Positions 34,143-44,297 of a stretch of 52,864 bases of DNA are shown here, piece after piece. The position numbers and the translations under genes are program-made. Below the pieces are notes generated by a model, which searched no databases, was not told the origin of the DNA, and saw nothing but the letters and a program-made list of their open reading frames with translations. The first letter of the stretch is position 1; each line of letters opens with the position of its first letter. This DNA is from Hyphomicrobiales bacterium (GTDB lineage Bacteria > Pseudomonadota > Alphaproteobacteria > Rhizobiales > JAJFHB01): positions 1-52,864 of the forward strand of contig JAJFHL010000369.1 in NCBI GenBank assembly GCA_021775615.1. The letters run 5' to 3'.

Positions 34143-35243
34143 CTATCGTCCCGGCGGGACACTGATGCAGGCATCGCCCCGTTGCCTGATTGCGGCGCAG
34201 GCGCGAAGCAGCGCTGCGCGTGATGTGAACCCGCCCACGCGAAGCCGATAGAAGATGCCGTTTCGCCCCAGATTCGCCCTGACGATGAAGTGCTGCTTGC
34301 CGGCAAGGATGCGGGCGTGCTTGCGGGCCATTCTCCGCCAACTCTTCTTGGCTGCCCTCATGTTTCGCTGCGCCGCCAGCTGCAACACGCCGAACGAGTG
34401 TCGCGGAGCAGCCTTGCGAGCAGGCTTGGGAGCCGGTTGGGGTGGCTGGCTGACTGTTTCAACCGCCTCGGGGCCTTCATCCGTGTCCGTTGGTTCCAGG
34501 GGCTGAGATGCGGCGACCGGCTCTTCCATAGGTGTTTTTTCGGCAGCGCCCGGCGGCATGGCCTTGGGGGCAGGAGAGGGCTCGGGTGATTGAGCGACCG
34601 TTTCCTCGGCGTCGGGCTGCGCCGGTACATCCGCCGGCTCTGGTGCGCGTAAGGCAACTTCGGACGGTGCCGTATTCACCTCGAAATCGCCCTGCATGCC
34701 CATTTCGTAGTGGCCGGGCAGGTTGCAGCCGAATTCCAGGTCCTGCGTATCGGTGAACTTCCACAAAAGCACCTTTTCTTCACCGGGCAGCACCAGGACG
34801 GCATTCGGGCCATCGTAGGATTGCGATTTGGGCCGTTCGAAAATCAGTGTTTCCGCCTGGGTCATTTCAGTTAGAACGGCTCGCCGGCCCTCCTGGACGA
34901 CCGCCGTGCCGATGGTGAACTCATGGGGAATGTCGCTGGTGTTGCGGAGAACGAACCGGACCATCTCGCCGGCCGTTACCGGCACAACGCTCTTGCTGAA
35001 CGAAATGAGGTTCATATCAAGTTCCACGGTTCTGATCCGCGATGTGGCGGCTGCTTCCGATTCCGCCGGCATCTCATCGGTAACGGTGCTCGTCGGCTGC
35101 GGAGCGGCGCTCGCGGGCGGTTGCAGACCAAGGGTGCCCAGGCAAAAGCCTAGTGCCAGTCCGAGAACAGATAGATGTGAAAGTCCACGCCGTCGGCTGG
35201 GCCCTGTTGCCCGCGGCGTTCGCATGTCATTTCCGCAGTTCAT
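34143..35243 (-). CDS. exported cupredoxin-SPOR fusion protein
   Basis: The product of about 366 residues has an N-terminal signal or anchor (about 20-45), then a cupredoxin domain with His in IPHEFTIG and the ligand loop CNLPGHYEMGM (Cys, His and Met spaced as in type 1 copper sites). A Pro/Glu-rich linker of about 70 residues follows, then a basic segment (AAKKSWRRMARKHAR) and a C-terminal SPOR-like domain (FIVRANLG, YRLRVGGFTSRAALL, CISVPP). SPOR domains bind denuded septal peptidoglycan, so this predicts a copper protein held at the cell wall. I do not know this fusion. ATG 35243 is used; ATG 35225 is an alternative. Confidence 0.78.
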   Translation of the reverse strand: MNCGNDMRTPRATGPSRRRGLSHLSVLGLALGFCLGTLGLQPPASAAPQPTSTVTDEMPAESEAAATSRIRTVELDMNLISFSKSVVPVTAGEMVRFVLRNTSDIPHEFTIGTAVVQEGRRAVLTEMTQAETLIFERPKSQSYDGPNAVLVLPGEEKVLLWKFTDTQDLEFGCNLPGHYEMGMQGDFEVNTAPSEVALRAPEPADVPAQPDAEETVAQSPEPSPAPKAMPPGAAEKTPMEEPVAASQPLEPTDTDEGPEAVETVSQPPQPAPKPARKAAPRHSFGVLQLAAQRNMRAAKKSWRRMARKHARILAGKQHFIVRANLGRNGIFYRLRVGGFTSRAALLRACAAIRQRGDACISVPPGR

Positions 35244-35286
35244 AGTCCACCTGTCTGTTGCTCGGCCAACTGATCCCACTCCAGGA

Positions 35287-35697
35287 TCACCGGCCGTTTC
35301 CCTGTGCATCGGCCTCTCGCGTGAAGTCCCACGGAGCCGTTTTCTTCATCAGCACACCCAAGCGCTTGGATGAGCCGGTGGTGATGCGGTATTTGATCCG
35401 TCGCGCGGTATTGAGCGCGAAAACAACCTCGGCGCGCCGCTCCAGTTCCATCGTCGATACGTGCCGCTGGTTGGCGTAGAGGTAGTCGGCTTCCTCGCCG
35501 TCCAGAAGGGCATGGGTCACGGCAAGCCTGATCCATCTGTTGTCGACGATCAGGTCTTCTTCACACCAGAACTCCGCGTCTGACACGGTGCTGATCCAGT
35601 TCGATGCGATCATGAACTTGTTGATGATGGTGCCGCCGATGACATAGGGATCATCCATTGGTGCATTCAGTCTGTTGAGGAACGCGGAAGCCGGCAT
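35287..35697 (-). CDS. hypothetical protein upstream of the cupredoxin-SPOR gene
   Basis: The 136-residue soluble protein has an even amino-acid composition (INKFMIASNWIST, FWCEEDLIVDNRW, RRAEVVFALN), which supports real coding, and its frame matches the GC-rich third-position bias of the surroundings. There is no signal peptide or known domain. It precedes the cupredoxin gene by 43 bases and follows the 35719-35976 gene by 21 bases, suggesting a three-gene unit. The start could be ATG 35697 or an internal ATG at 35658. Confidence 0.6.
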   Translation of the reverse strand: MPASAFLNRLNAPMDDPYVIGGTIINKFMIASNWISTVSDAEFWCEEDLIVDNRWIRLAVTHALLDGEEADYLYANQRHVSTMELERRAEVVFALNTARRIKYRITTGSSKRLGVLMKKTAPWDFTREADAQGNGR

Positions 35698-35718
35698 GGC
35701 TCTGTCCTGCGCGCCGGT

Positions 35719-35976
35719 TTATGCGTCTCCGCCGCCATCCCCGTTTCCCATAAGATTTTTCAGGTGAACCCGGCCGGCCCGGGTAACACGTGCCGACGAC
35801 CCACCTTCCTTGACAAAGACAAAGCCGTTTCGCTGCAACACTGAGACCGTACTTTGGCCAAAAAACGGCCCCTCCTTTGACGTGGCGTAACCACGGCGAT
35901 AGTGTTTCAGCGGCCGCAGCATGGCTTGTTCGAGGGCACTCATTTGCGCGTGTGACAGACGGTTTGTCTTTGTCAT
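35719..35976 (-). CDS. small winged-helix-like protein
   Basis: The 85-residue basic protein has SALEQAML, STVSVLQRNGFVFVKEGG and ARVTRAGRVHLKNL, which read like a winged-helix fold in a small DNA-binding or restriction-type regulator; no named family is certain. GGGGAACGTCA directly before ATG 35976 makes this start better than GTG 36000. It is the first gene of the minus-strand group with the hypothetical and cupredoxin genes and may regulate them. Confidence 0.65.
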   Translation of the reverse strand: MTKTNRLSHAQMSALEQAMLRPLKHYRRGYATSKEGPFFGQSTVSVLQRNGFVFVKEGGSSARVTRAGRVHLKNLMGNGDGGGDA

Positions 35977-36072
35977 TGACGTTCCCCATTTCTGTGCCAC
36001 CCCCGGCTTGTTTATGTTTGTCTTCCGACCCCCTCGGCCGGAAGCTCCCCCAAACCCACGAACTGTCCCGCT

Positions 36073-36340
36073 CTAGAGCCCACTCGATGAATTCCGAGCC
36101 GCTTTGACCGGGTTGTCTTGCCGCGTGGTCAGGCGCGCTTCGCAAGCCGAGGCGGCACATGGCAAACGACGCCCACCCCCCCCCCGCGCCACGACACCCC
36201 GGCCTTCGGTGGGCCAGATCAGCCCACCAGCAGCGTTGCGCCGCTTGCCCGATGCCCCGCATCGCGCTGCGTGACGCGCCTTGCCGGTGATTCTGATTTG
36301 GTCCATCAAAATGACTCCGAATTCACCGAACGGGCTCTAG
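36073..36340. repeat. MITE-like element with 35-base terminal inverted repeats
   Basis: The 500-base non-coding stretch 35977-36478 holds a 268-base segment bounded by inverted copies: 36073-36107 (CTAGAGCCC...GAATTC...TTTGA) and 36306-36340. By eye, 28 of 35 bases agree. The interior contains a run of ten C (36176-36185) and short ORFs without protein-like character. No transposase is nearby. It could be a non-autonomous mobile element or a large extragenic palindrome. Confidence 0.55.
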
Positions 36341-36384
36341 CGTGCGATGTGTTCAAGGTGGATTGGCATAGGCCGGAAGCTGTA

Positions 36385-36406
36385 GACCCCGCCGGGAGGC
36401 GGGGTC
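36385..36406. terminator. perfect GACCCCGCC hairpin downstream of the deacetylase
   Basis: A 9-bp perfect stem (GACCCCGCC/GGCGGGGTC) with a GGGA loop, 73 bases beyond the stop of the minus-strand deacetylase gene. No T-tract follows on either strand, so termination strength is uncertain. Confidence 0.5.
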
Positions 36407-36478
36407 AACATGTGTCGTTCAGGCGACCGGCAGCAACCTTGACCTGACGGTCTCAACTGGCGGTTTCAACTGACGATG

Positions 36479-37369
36479 TCACTTCACGTTTTCGATGAAG
36501 TTCTCAACCGAAAAGGCCCGCTCCTTTTCGCGGGCACTGAGCGTCGCGATCTTGGCGTCATCGGCCTCGTCGGCCTGAGGCGCCGGCAACCGCGGATAGG
36601 AATTGATGGCGAGGTCGTCAGGTACCCCGGCCTTCGGTATCATGTGGACAATCTTGTAACCGCCCTTGTCGAGGGCGGCGAGGAGATGCGGCAGGGCGCT
36701 TGCGGTTTTCGGCTGGATGTCATGCATGAGAATGATGCCCCTGCCGCGTGACCTGAGGCGGGCCATGACCCGCTGCGCGACATCCTGGGAACTGATGTCC
36801 ATCCAGTCGTCGCTGTCGATCAGGTCTTTTCCGCCACCGAATACCGAAATGCCCTGATTGACGAGGTACCTCTGAAGCCCGTGATTGTCCGCGAGAAACG
36901 GGAACCGGAAGAATGCAGCGGCTTGCTTGCCGTGAAGTGCAACCTGGATCGCGCCGTATCCCGCGCGGATTTCCCGCACGGCGGCAGGGTGATCCATGGC
37001 AAGCAGGTTCAAGTGGGTATGGCCGTGGACCGCAATGGTGTGTCCGTCCGCCCTGATCCGTCTCGTCAGTGCGGGTTCGGCAAGCGCCATGCGCCCGACC
37101 ACGAAGAACGTCGCCTTGACGCAGTTCTCGTCCAGAACTTTCAAAATCCTGTCGGTGGGGCCTGGCATCGGGCCGTCGTCGAACGTCAGCACGACCTCCT
37201 TCGCCCGCAGCGCGACGGCCGTCTGAAACTCCCCGGTGACATTACTGGCCCCGGAGCCGGGTCCGATTTTTACGGTTCTGCTGACGCCTTTGAAACAAAA
37301 GGCATTTGCGGAAGAAATCGAAAGAACCAGAACTCCAATACACAACACACCACGCGCAAGAAAACTCAT
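36479..37369 (-). CDS. exported polysaccharide deacetylase family protein
   Basis: The 296-residue protein has a signal peptide (about 1-23, ending ANA) and a NodB-type carbohydrate esterase 4 domain. The metal and catalytic motif 1 is LTFDDGP, motif 2 is VHGHTHLN, and later motifs include FRFPF and IILMHDIQ. It probably removes acetyl groups from peptidoglycan or another envelope glycan in the periplasm. ATG 37369 follows AAGGGGAACGC; the frame extends 8 codons further without a better site. It is monocistronic by layout. Confidence 0.9.
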   Translation of the reverse strand: MSFLARGVLCIGVLVLSISSANAFCFKGVSRTVKIGPGSGASNVTGEFQTAVALRAKEVVLTFDDGPMPGPTDRILKVLDENCVKATFFVVGRMALAEPALTRRIRADGHTIAVHGHTHLNLLAMDHPAAVREIRAGYGAIQVALHGKQAAAFFRFPFLADNHGLQRYLVNQGISVFGGGKDLIDSDDWMDISSQDVAQRVMARLRSRGRGIILMHDIQPKTASALPHLLAALDKGGYKIVHMIPKAGVPDDLAINSYPRLPAPQADEADDAKIATLSAREKERAFSVENFIENVK

Positions 37370-37437
37370 TGCGTTCCCCTTGCGGCCCCTCATCCCTTCC
37401 CTGAGGGATACTAGGCGCGATTTTATGTTGCCTCAAG

Positions 37438-37450
37438 CGCACAATGTGCG
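37438..37450. promoter_or_regulatory. CGCACAATGTGCG palindrome upstream of the deacetylase gene
   Basis: The gap 37370-37618 lies between the deacetylase start and the tldD terminator. It contains a perfect 6-bp inverted repeat with a single central A, about 70 bases upstream of the deacetylase ATG. It resembles a short operator; nothing else stands out in the gap. Confidence 0.35.
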
Positions 37451-37620
37451 ACGCGGTCACACTATGGTGCCAGGACTTTCCGCGGCAACAGGCTCTCACA
37501 GCTTTTACACAGTTGAATTAAGGATTTGTGGAAATCCACGCAGAATTCACTGCTGAACTTCTCCGTGTGCGGTGTGCAGACATGGAGAAATACGCGTCAA
37601 ACTTCACGCCGTGCATCAAG

Positions 37621-37664
37621 AAAAACCTGCCGCATCTTGCGACACTGCCGGATTTATGCGGCAG
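37621..37664 (-). terminator. rho-independent terminator of tldD
   Basis: On the minus strand a perfect 9-bp stem CTGCCGCAT/ATGCGGCAG (37656-37664 with 37627-37635) encloses a 20-base loop and is followed by GGTTTTTC. The stem begins in the tldD stop codon region. Confidence 0.75.
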
Positions 37665-39084
37665 CGGTGCCACCGACGGTCAACCCGTTGAGACGCATTG
37701 TCGGCTGTCCGACACCGACGGGAACGCTCTGTCCGGCCTTGCCGCACGTGCCGATACCGGAGTCGAGTTCCATGTCGTTGCCGATCATGGTGACCCGGGT
37801 GAGCGCGTCCGGCCCGTTGCCGATGAGGGTCGCACCCTTGACCGGGGCCCCCAGCTTGCCGTCTTCGATCTTGTAGGCCTCGGTGCAGGAGAATACGAAC
37901 TTGCCCGACGTGATGTCGACCTGCCCGCCGCCGAAGGAGACCGCGTAGATACCGGACTTCACCGATGAAATGATCTCTTCCGGTTCGGCATCGCCGGCCA
38001 GCATATAGGTATTGGTCATGCGCGGCATCGGCATATGGGCATAGGACTGGCGTCGTCCGTTGCCGGTCGCCTCGACGCCCATCAGGCGGGCATTGAGCCG
38101 GTCATGCATGAAGCCGACCAGGATGCCGTCTTCGATCAGGGTCGTGCAGGATGTCGGCGTACCCTCGTCATCAATGGTGAGCGAGCCGCGTCGGTCGCTG
38201 AGCGTGCCGTCGTCGACCACGGTCACCCCGGGCGATGCGACGCGCTGGCCGACCAGACCGGCGAAGGCGCTTGTCTTCTTGCGGTTGAAATCGCCTTCAA
38301 GCCCATGGCCGACCGCTTCGTGCAGAAGGATACCGGGCCACCCCGGGCCGAGGACCACATCCATTTCGCCAGCCGGCGCGGCCACTGAATCCAGATTGAC
38401 GATGGCCTGCCTGAGCGCCTCGTCGGCGCAGGCCTGCCACGTTTCGGGATCGAACATGTCCCCATATCCGGACCGGCCGCCGATCCCATAGCTGCCGTTT
38501 TCCTGGCGGCCGTCCTTGTCGGTTGTGATCGACACATTGAGCCGGACCAGCGGGCGGATGTCCCGTTTGGTCACTCCGTCGGGTCGGATCAGTTCCACCG
38601 CCTGCCAGTTGCCGATGAGCGAAACCGAAACCTGACGCACCCGCTCGTCGCGCCCGCGGGCATAGGCATCGATTTCCTTGATCAGTTCGACCTTCTGCTC
38701 GAACGGCCGTTCGTTGATCGGATTGTCCTGCACATAAAGCGCCCGGTTGGTGCCGGGCGGTGAGGCCTCGATGGTGCCGCTGTGGCCGGCCTTGACCGAT
38801 TCAACCGACGCCGCGGCGCGCTTCAGCGCGGCCTCCGACAGTTCAGAGGCATGGGCGTACCCGGTGGCTTCGCCTGCAACGCCGCGCAGCCCGAAACCCT
38901 GGGTCGTGTCATAGCTTGCCGATTTCAGCTGGCCGTCGTCGAAATGCAGCATTTCGGACTGACGGTACTCCAGGAACAACTCGCCGTCGTCACAGCCGGC
39001 GAGGGCGTCAGAGACAATCCCTTCGGCACGGCCGCGGTCGAAGTCGCTGCGCGCGAAGAACACATCGAGGTCATCGTCTGCCAT
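37654..39084 (-). CDS. tldD: metalloprotease TldD
   Basis: The 476-residue cytosolic metalloprotease subunit carries the zinc motif HEAVGHGLEGD near residue 265, and the family's C-terminal region with GGGQVDITSGKF and KGATLIGNGP. With TldE/PmbA it forms a heterodimer that degrades unfolded peptides and matures some modified peptides such as microcin B17 and the PQQ-type precursors. The partner is not in the window. Start ATG 39084 (MADDDLDVFF) follows GAGACGAAAGG; the frame stays open to 39168 with no protein-like sequence. Confidence 0.94.
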   Translation of the reverse strand: MADDDLDVFFARSDFDRGRAEGIVSDALAGCDDGELFLEYRQSEMLHFDDGQLKSASYDTTQGFGLRGVAGEATGYAHASELSEAALKRAAASVESVKAGHSGTIEASPPGTNRALYVQDNPINERPFEQKVELIKEIDAYARGRDERVRQVSVSLIGNWQAVELIRPDGVTKRDIRPLVRLNVSITTDKDGRQENGSYGIGGRSGYGDMFDPETWQACADEALRQAIVNLDSVAAPAGEMDVVLGPGWPGILLHEAVGHGLEGDFNRKKTSAFAGLVGQRVASPGVTVVDDGTLSDRRGSLTIDDEGTPTSCTTLIEDGILVGFMHDRLNARLMGVEATGNGRRQSYAHMPMPRMTNTYMLAGDAEPEEIISSVKSGIYAVSFGGGQVDITSGKFVFSCTEAYKIEDGKLGAPVKGATLIGNGPDALTRVTMIGNDMELDSGIGTCGKAGQSVPVGVGQPTMRLNGLTVGGTAAA

Positions 39085-39204
39085 GGTCCGGCCTTTCGTC
39101 TCTTGAGAGTTCTGGCCACCATATGGGGATTTGCGCTGGATGGAAACAGCCCCTCGGCCGCCGCGCACCCAAATTACGTCGGCGCCCGCCGCGCGATGAG
39201 GGCC

Positions 39205-39232
39205 GCCCGGTGCGCTTGCCGGCGCACCGGGC
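39205..39232. terminator. 11-bp perfect hairpin between tldD and the IalB gene
   Basis: GCCCGGTGCGC and GCGCACCGGGC form a perfect stem with a 6-base loop, 116 bases beyond the IalB-family stop on the minus strand. No T-tract is present. It may end transcription from the IalB gene before the tldD promoter. Confidence 0.55.
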
Positions 39233-39348
39233 CGGCCGGAGCTGCCGGAGCAACCTGCTTCGTCCAGGACACAGGCTGCTCGATCTCATTGAAATTGATC
39301 AAGTAACCTGCGCCCAACCGATATGATGTCGGTTCAGCGTAGTTTGAT

Positions 39349-40083
39349 CTAGCCCTGCGGGCTTTGCAGTTCGTCGTAGGCCTTGGTGAACCCTTTGAGC
39401 GAAAGCTCAAAAATGTGGGACTGGCCGTTCACCTGCCACAGGTAAATTTTCGTATTGGTGCCGGCCTTGAATTCGCCAAGCACCTTTTCGTTCAGCTGCT
39501 GGATGGCGATGCAGACGCCAAGTGGCGGCGGCGGGCAGGCGACAAATGGCACTTCCTTGGCGTTTCCGGTATCGCCATCGATTTCGATGCCGATCCCCTT
39601 CGGCAGCAGGGCGACGATGTAGAGCGGCACGTTGACATGCAGTTCGCCAACCTCTTTGCCCTGAATCTTGTTCTTCTTGACGGTGACGAATATCTGGATG
39701 TCCGTCTGCTTGCTGTGCGGTGCGCCCTGCATCATGACGCATCTTCCGGACAGGTCGGGCGCAGGGGTCTGCGGATTGGCGGTGTTATCTTCGGTTCCCA
39801 GGTCGCTCTTGCCGGACGGATCGGCCGGTGTCTCGGCGTCCTTCGGCTGGACGATCGTCGGACATCTGATCGACCAATCGCCGTGTTTCGCCTTTTCGAC
39901 AAGCTGCACCTGGGGCTTGTTTGGCTGTTGCGGCGTTTGCTGTTGCGCCCAGCTCGGTGTCGATATGCTCAACAGAGCTCCGCAGGCCGCAGCGACGACG
40001 CCGCTGGCCAGGAGCCCCGAGGATGTGCATCCGTTCTTGTTTAAGGTCATTGTATTCGTCGCACGCTGTTCCATTTGGTCCAT
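39349..40083 (-). CDS. invasion-associated locus B (IalB) family protein
   Basis: The 244-residue exported protein has an N-terminal signal (about 15-46, ending SWAQ), a Gln/Pro-rich stretch, the family core HGDWSIRCP and GRCVMMQ, and a C-terminal half with IQQLNEKVLGEFKAG. The paired cysteines (WSIRCP, GRCVM, VACPPP, GVCIAI) suggest disulfides. IalB family proteins are common in Hyphomicrobiales; in Bartonella the founding member aids erythrocyte entry, but free-living species have many copies of unknown role. ATG 40083 is preferred; ATG 40050 is possible. Confidence 0.85.
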   Translation of the reverse strand: MDQMEQRATNTMTLNKNGCTSSGLLASGVVAAACGALLSISTPSWAQQQTPQQPNKPQVQLVEKAKHGDWSIRCPTIVQPKDAETPADPSGKSDLGTEDNTANPQTPAPDLSGRCVMMQGAPHSKQTDIQIFVTVKKNKIQGKEVGELHVNVPLYIVALLPKGIGIEIDGDTGNAKEVPFVACPPPPLGVCIAIQQLNEKVLGEFKAGTNTKIYLWQVNGQSHIFELSLKGFTKAYDELQSPQG

Positions 40084-40611
40084 GAATTCTCTGCCTTATG
40101 GCACGCACCGGTCGGCCTGGGAAGTGCCACCTGTATGAACAATCCCGGGCAGGCGATCACAAGATGTTCAAGTGCTGCCGCATTTCACTGCGGCGGCGCC
40201 TGCTTGGGGAGGGCGCGATACATGTCGATTGTGGCGATTCGAAAAACATGTTTTGCCGCCCTGCAGGATTGTGTCAAATGGTCGCAAGAATTGTTGAGTG
40301 TGTTTCGCAAGGTTCAGCCAAAGCTCAAAACCGGGTTCGCCGCGCCCGCTGTGAGCACTCATAAATCTTGAAGAAATAAGGCAAAATTGCGGAGTTGCGG
40401 GCAATTTGCCCGGCCTTCCTCACGGCTGTTTCGGCCACTGGCGGCCTGCCGCGAAAATATGCCGCGCAGACTGGCGATTGCCGGGGGTCGAGGATTGTGG
40501 TTTGTCTCGCCGTAGAGTCGCCACGCCCGCTTGCCGCAAATCACCGTCTGAGACGGCGGCTGGGGGAGGGTTTCGGCGTAGAAACATGAAACTTGAGAGA
40601 GCGCAGGGGAT
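40084..40611. promoter_or_regulatory. divergent control region, IalB gene/cox operon
   Basis: This 528-base gap has no convincing gene. It contains a perfect 12-bp palindrome AAAACATGTTTT (40243-40254) and an inverted repeat CGGGCAA-T-TTGCCCG (40398-40412), and an AT-rich patch at 40360-40390. It must hold the promoter of the long cytochrome oxidase operon that starts at 40612; which element regulates it cannot be told here. Confidence 0.5.
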
Positions 40612-41442
40612 ATGCGGTTAGCTATTGGCTTTTTGGCTCTGGTGGGCATGACGGTGCTGTTTGGCGGATCTGCCCATGCGGCCGCCGGCATTGCCGAGAA
40701 TTGGCAGCTCGGCTTCCAGGATGCTGTGACCCCGGTCATGCGGGAAATCAACAGCTTCCATAACTTCATTCTTTACGTCATCACGGCAATCTCGGTGTTC
40801 GTCCTGGGCCTGCTGGTCTGGGTCATGATCAAGTTCAACGCAAAGGCGAACCCGACCCCGACCAAGACCACGCACAACGCCGTCATCGAGGTCTTGTGGA
40901 CGGTGATCCCGATCCTGATTCTCCTGGTGATCGCGATACCCTCGTTCCGGCTGCTCTATCTGCAGCGCGATCTGCCGCAGGCCGACATGACGATCAAGGC
41001 GACGGCGAGCCAATGGCTGTGGTCCTATGAGTATCCCGACCATGACGATCTGGCGTTCGATGCGGTGATGGTCGAAGACGAAGATCTTCAACCCGGCCAG
41101 CCGCGGCTTCTGACGACCGACAATGCGGTCGTTGTTCCGGTCAATGCGACGGTTCGGGTCATCGTCACCGCCAACGCCGTTATTCACAACTGGGCGATGC
41201 CGTCGTTCGGCGTCAAGATGGACGCCATTCCCGGACGTCTCAACGAGACCTGGTTCAAGGCGGAGCAGACCGGCATGTTTTATGGCCAGTGCTCCGAACT
41301 GTGTGGCTCGCGCCATGCGTTCATGCCGATCAACGTGAAGGTCGTGACCCAGGATGAATTCGATGCTTGGCTGGTCAAGGCAAAAGAAGAATTCGCATCG
41401 GTGGAAGACCACAAGAGGCTGGCCGGAAACCTTTCCGACTGA
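40612..41442 (+). CDS. coxB: cytochrome c oxidase subunit II
   Basis: The 276-residue subunit takes electrons from cytochrome c through its CuA centre. It has a signal peptide (about 1-23), two membrane segments (about 45-70 and 90-112) and a periplasmic cupredoxin domain. The CuA ligands are H192 (VIHNWAM), C227, C231, H235 and M238 (CSELCGSRHAFM). A conserved WSYEYPDHDDL aromatic region is present. GCGCAGGGG precedes ATG 40612. It is the first gene of the aa3 oxidase operon, 56 bases before coxA. Confidence 0.96.
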   Translation: MRLAIGFLALVGMTVLFGGSAHAAAGIAENWQLGFQDAVTPVMREINSFHNFILYVITAISVFVLGLLVWVMIKFNAKANPTPTKTTHNAVIEVLWTVIPILILLVIAIPSFRLLYLQRDLPQADMTIKATASQWLWSYEYPDHDDLAFDAVMVEDEDLQPGQPRLLTTDNAVVVPVNATVRVIVTANAVIHNWAMPSFGVKMDAIPGRLNETWFKAEQTGMFYGQCSELCGSRHAFMPINVKVVTQDEFDAWLVKAKEEFASVEDHKRLAGNLSD

Positions 41443-41480
41443 GCCGATTTGACGCCCGCAGGGCCTTGTCTGGAATTTGA

Positions 41481-43106
<1,626 letters not shown>

Positions 43107-43160
43107 GCCAGGCCCTTGGGTCCGGTACGGTTAAGTCAGCGACTGTGTGAGACGACACTG

Positions 43161-44129
43161 ATGAGCGACACAAGCGTCGAAATGTCCAGCGCGGAGACAA
43201 CGCTCGCCCGGCCCGAAGCGCCGGCCGGCGGCGGCTCCGTGGCGGACTATTTCGCGCTGCTCAAGCCGCGTGTCATGTCGCTGGTGATCTTCACCGCCTT
43301 TGTCGGACTGGTCACCGCGCCGGGCACGCTTCATCCGGTGTTCGCTTTTACCGCCCTGCTCTGCATTGCGGTGGGCGCCGGCGCATCGGGCGCCCTCAAC
43401 ATGTGGTACGACGCGGACATCGACGCCAATATGCAGCGCACCGCAAAACGCCCGATCCCGACCGGCCGCATCGCCGCCGGCGAGGCCCTCGGCTTCGGCG
43501 CGACGCTGGCGGTTGGCTCGGTCGTTGTTCTCGGACTGACCGTGAACTGGGCGGCCGGCGCGCTGCTGGCGCTGACCATCGCCTTCTACATCTTCGTCTA
43601 CACCATGTGGCTCAAGCGCCGCACGCCGCAGAACATCGTGATTGGCGGTGCCGCGGGCGCCTTTCCGCCGATGATCGGCTGGGCCGCGGTAACCGGTTCG
43701 GTCGATTTTGCATCCATCGCGCTTTTCCTCATCATCTTCATGTGGACCCCGCCGCATTTCTGGGCGCTGGCGCTGTACCGTGCCCGCGACTACGAGCGGG
43801 TCAATGTGCCGATGCTGCCGGTTGTCGCCGGACCGGACGAGACGCGCCGGCAGATCTGGATCTATTCGCTGTTTCTGGTGCCGGTCACCCTGTTGCCCTG
43901 TGCGGCGGGCAATGGCGGTATGGTCTATCTGGCCGCATCGCTCCTGTTGGGGACAATGTTCCTGGCACTTGCCTGGCGGGTTTTCCGGCGCCGCACCGGG
44001 CCGGCGGCCGGCCTGGCGGCGCGGCAGTTGTTCGGCTTTTCCATTGTCTACCTGTTTGCACTTTTTGCGGTGCTCCTGGTCGAGCATGGTCTTGGTCTTT
44101 ACATCGCCGTGCCGTGGGGGTGGACATGA
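43161..44129 (+). CDS. ctaB: heme O synthase (protoheme IX farnesyltransferase)
   Basis: The 322-residue UbiA-family membrane enzyme farnesylates heme b to heme o, the precursor of heme a for the oxidase. The first Asp-rich motif is [15 protein letters not shown], followed by KRPIPTGRI; the second region includes [12 protein letters not shown] and [10 protein letters not shown]. About nine membrane segments are seen. ATG 43161 (MSDTSVEM) is chosen over an upstream in-frame start at 43116. It overlaps the next small gene by 4 bases. Confidence 0.95.
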   Translation: MSDTSVEMSSAETTLARPEAPAGGGSVADYFALLKPRVMSLVIFTAFVGLVTAPGTLHPVFAFTALLCIAVGAGASGALNMWYDADIDANMQRTAKRPIPTGRIAAGEALGFGATLAVGSVVVLGLTVNWAAGALLALTIAFYIFVYTMWLKRRTPQNIVIGGAAGAFPPMIGWAAVTGSVDFASIALFLIIFMWTPPHFWALALYRARDYERVNVPMLPVVAGPDETRRQIWIYSLFLVPVTLLPCAAGNGGMVYLAASLLLGTMFLALAWRVFRRRTGPAAGLAARQLFGFSIVYLFALFAVLLVEHGLGLYIAVPWGWT

Positions 44130-44278
44130 CCGAGAACCGCGAATGGAGTGAGGAAGACCTCAAGAAGCGGCGTCTCAGATCCATCGCCATAGCGCTGATC
44201 CTCGCCGGCATGGTGGTGCTGTTCTACATCACCACGCTTGTGCGGCTCGGCGGCAATGTCGCCGACCGGGCAATTTGA
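44126..44278 (+). CDS. CoxF-like small cytochrome oxidase assembly protein
   Basis: The 50-residue protein begins [19 protein letters not shown] and has one membrane segment ([20 protein letters not shown]) before the end [10 protein letters not shown]. This is the usual small gene between ctaB and ctaG in alphaproteobacterial cox operons, often called coxF. The ATG overlaps the ctaB stop (ATGA). It is easily missed because a longer frame encloses it; that longer frame is a shadow of ctaB. Confidence 0.85.
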   Translation: MTENREWSEEDLKKRRLRSIAIALILAGMVVLFYITTLVRLGGNVADRAI

Positions 44279-44297
44279 GCGGAGCGTGACGGTAAGC

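Noticed and set aside
36176-36185. Run of ten C as a possible phase-variation tract
   Set aside because: It is not inside or close before a credible gene, so slippage would have no evident target.
36118-36447. 109-residue plus-strand frame, and a 203-residue minus-strand frame at 35651-36262, in the gene-poor stretch
   Set aside because: Both read through the inverted-repeat element and the C10 tract, have no ribosome site and no family resemblance.
37528-37968. 146-residue plus-strand frame
   Set aside because: Mostly antisense to the end of tldD and crosses its terminator.
43403-44278. 291-residue plus-strand frame ending at the CoxF stop
   Set aside because: Only its last 50 codons are a gene; the rest is the +1 shadow of ctaB.
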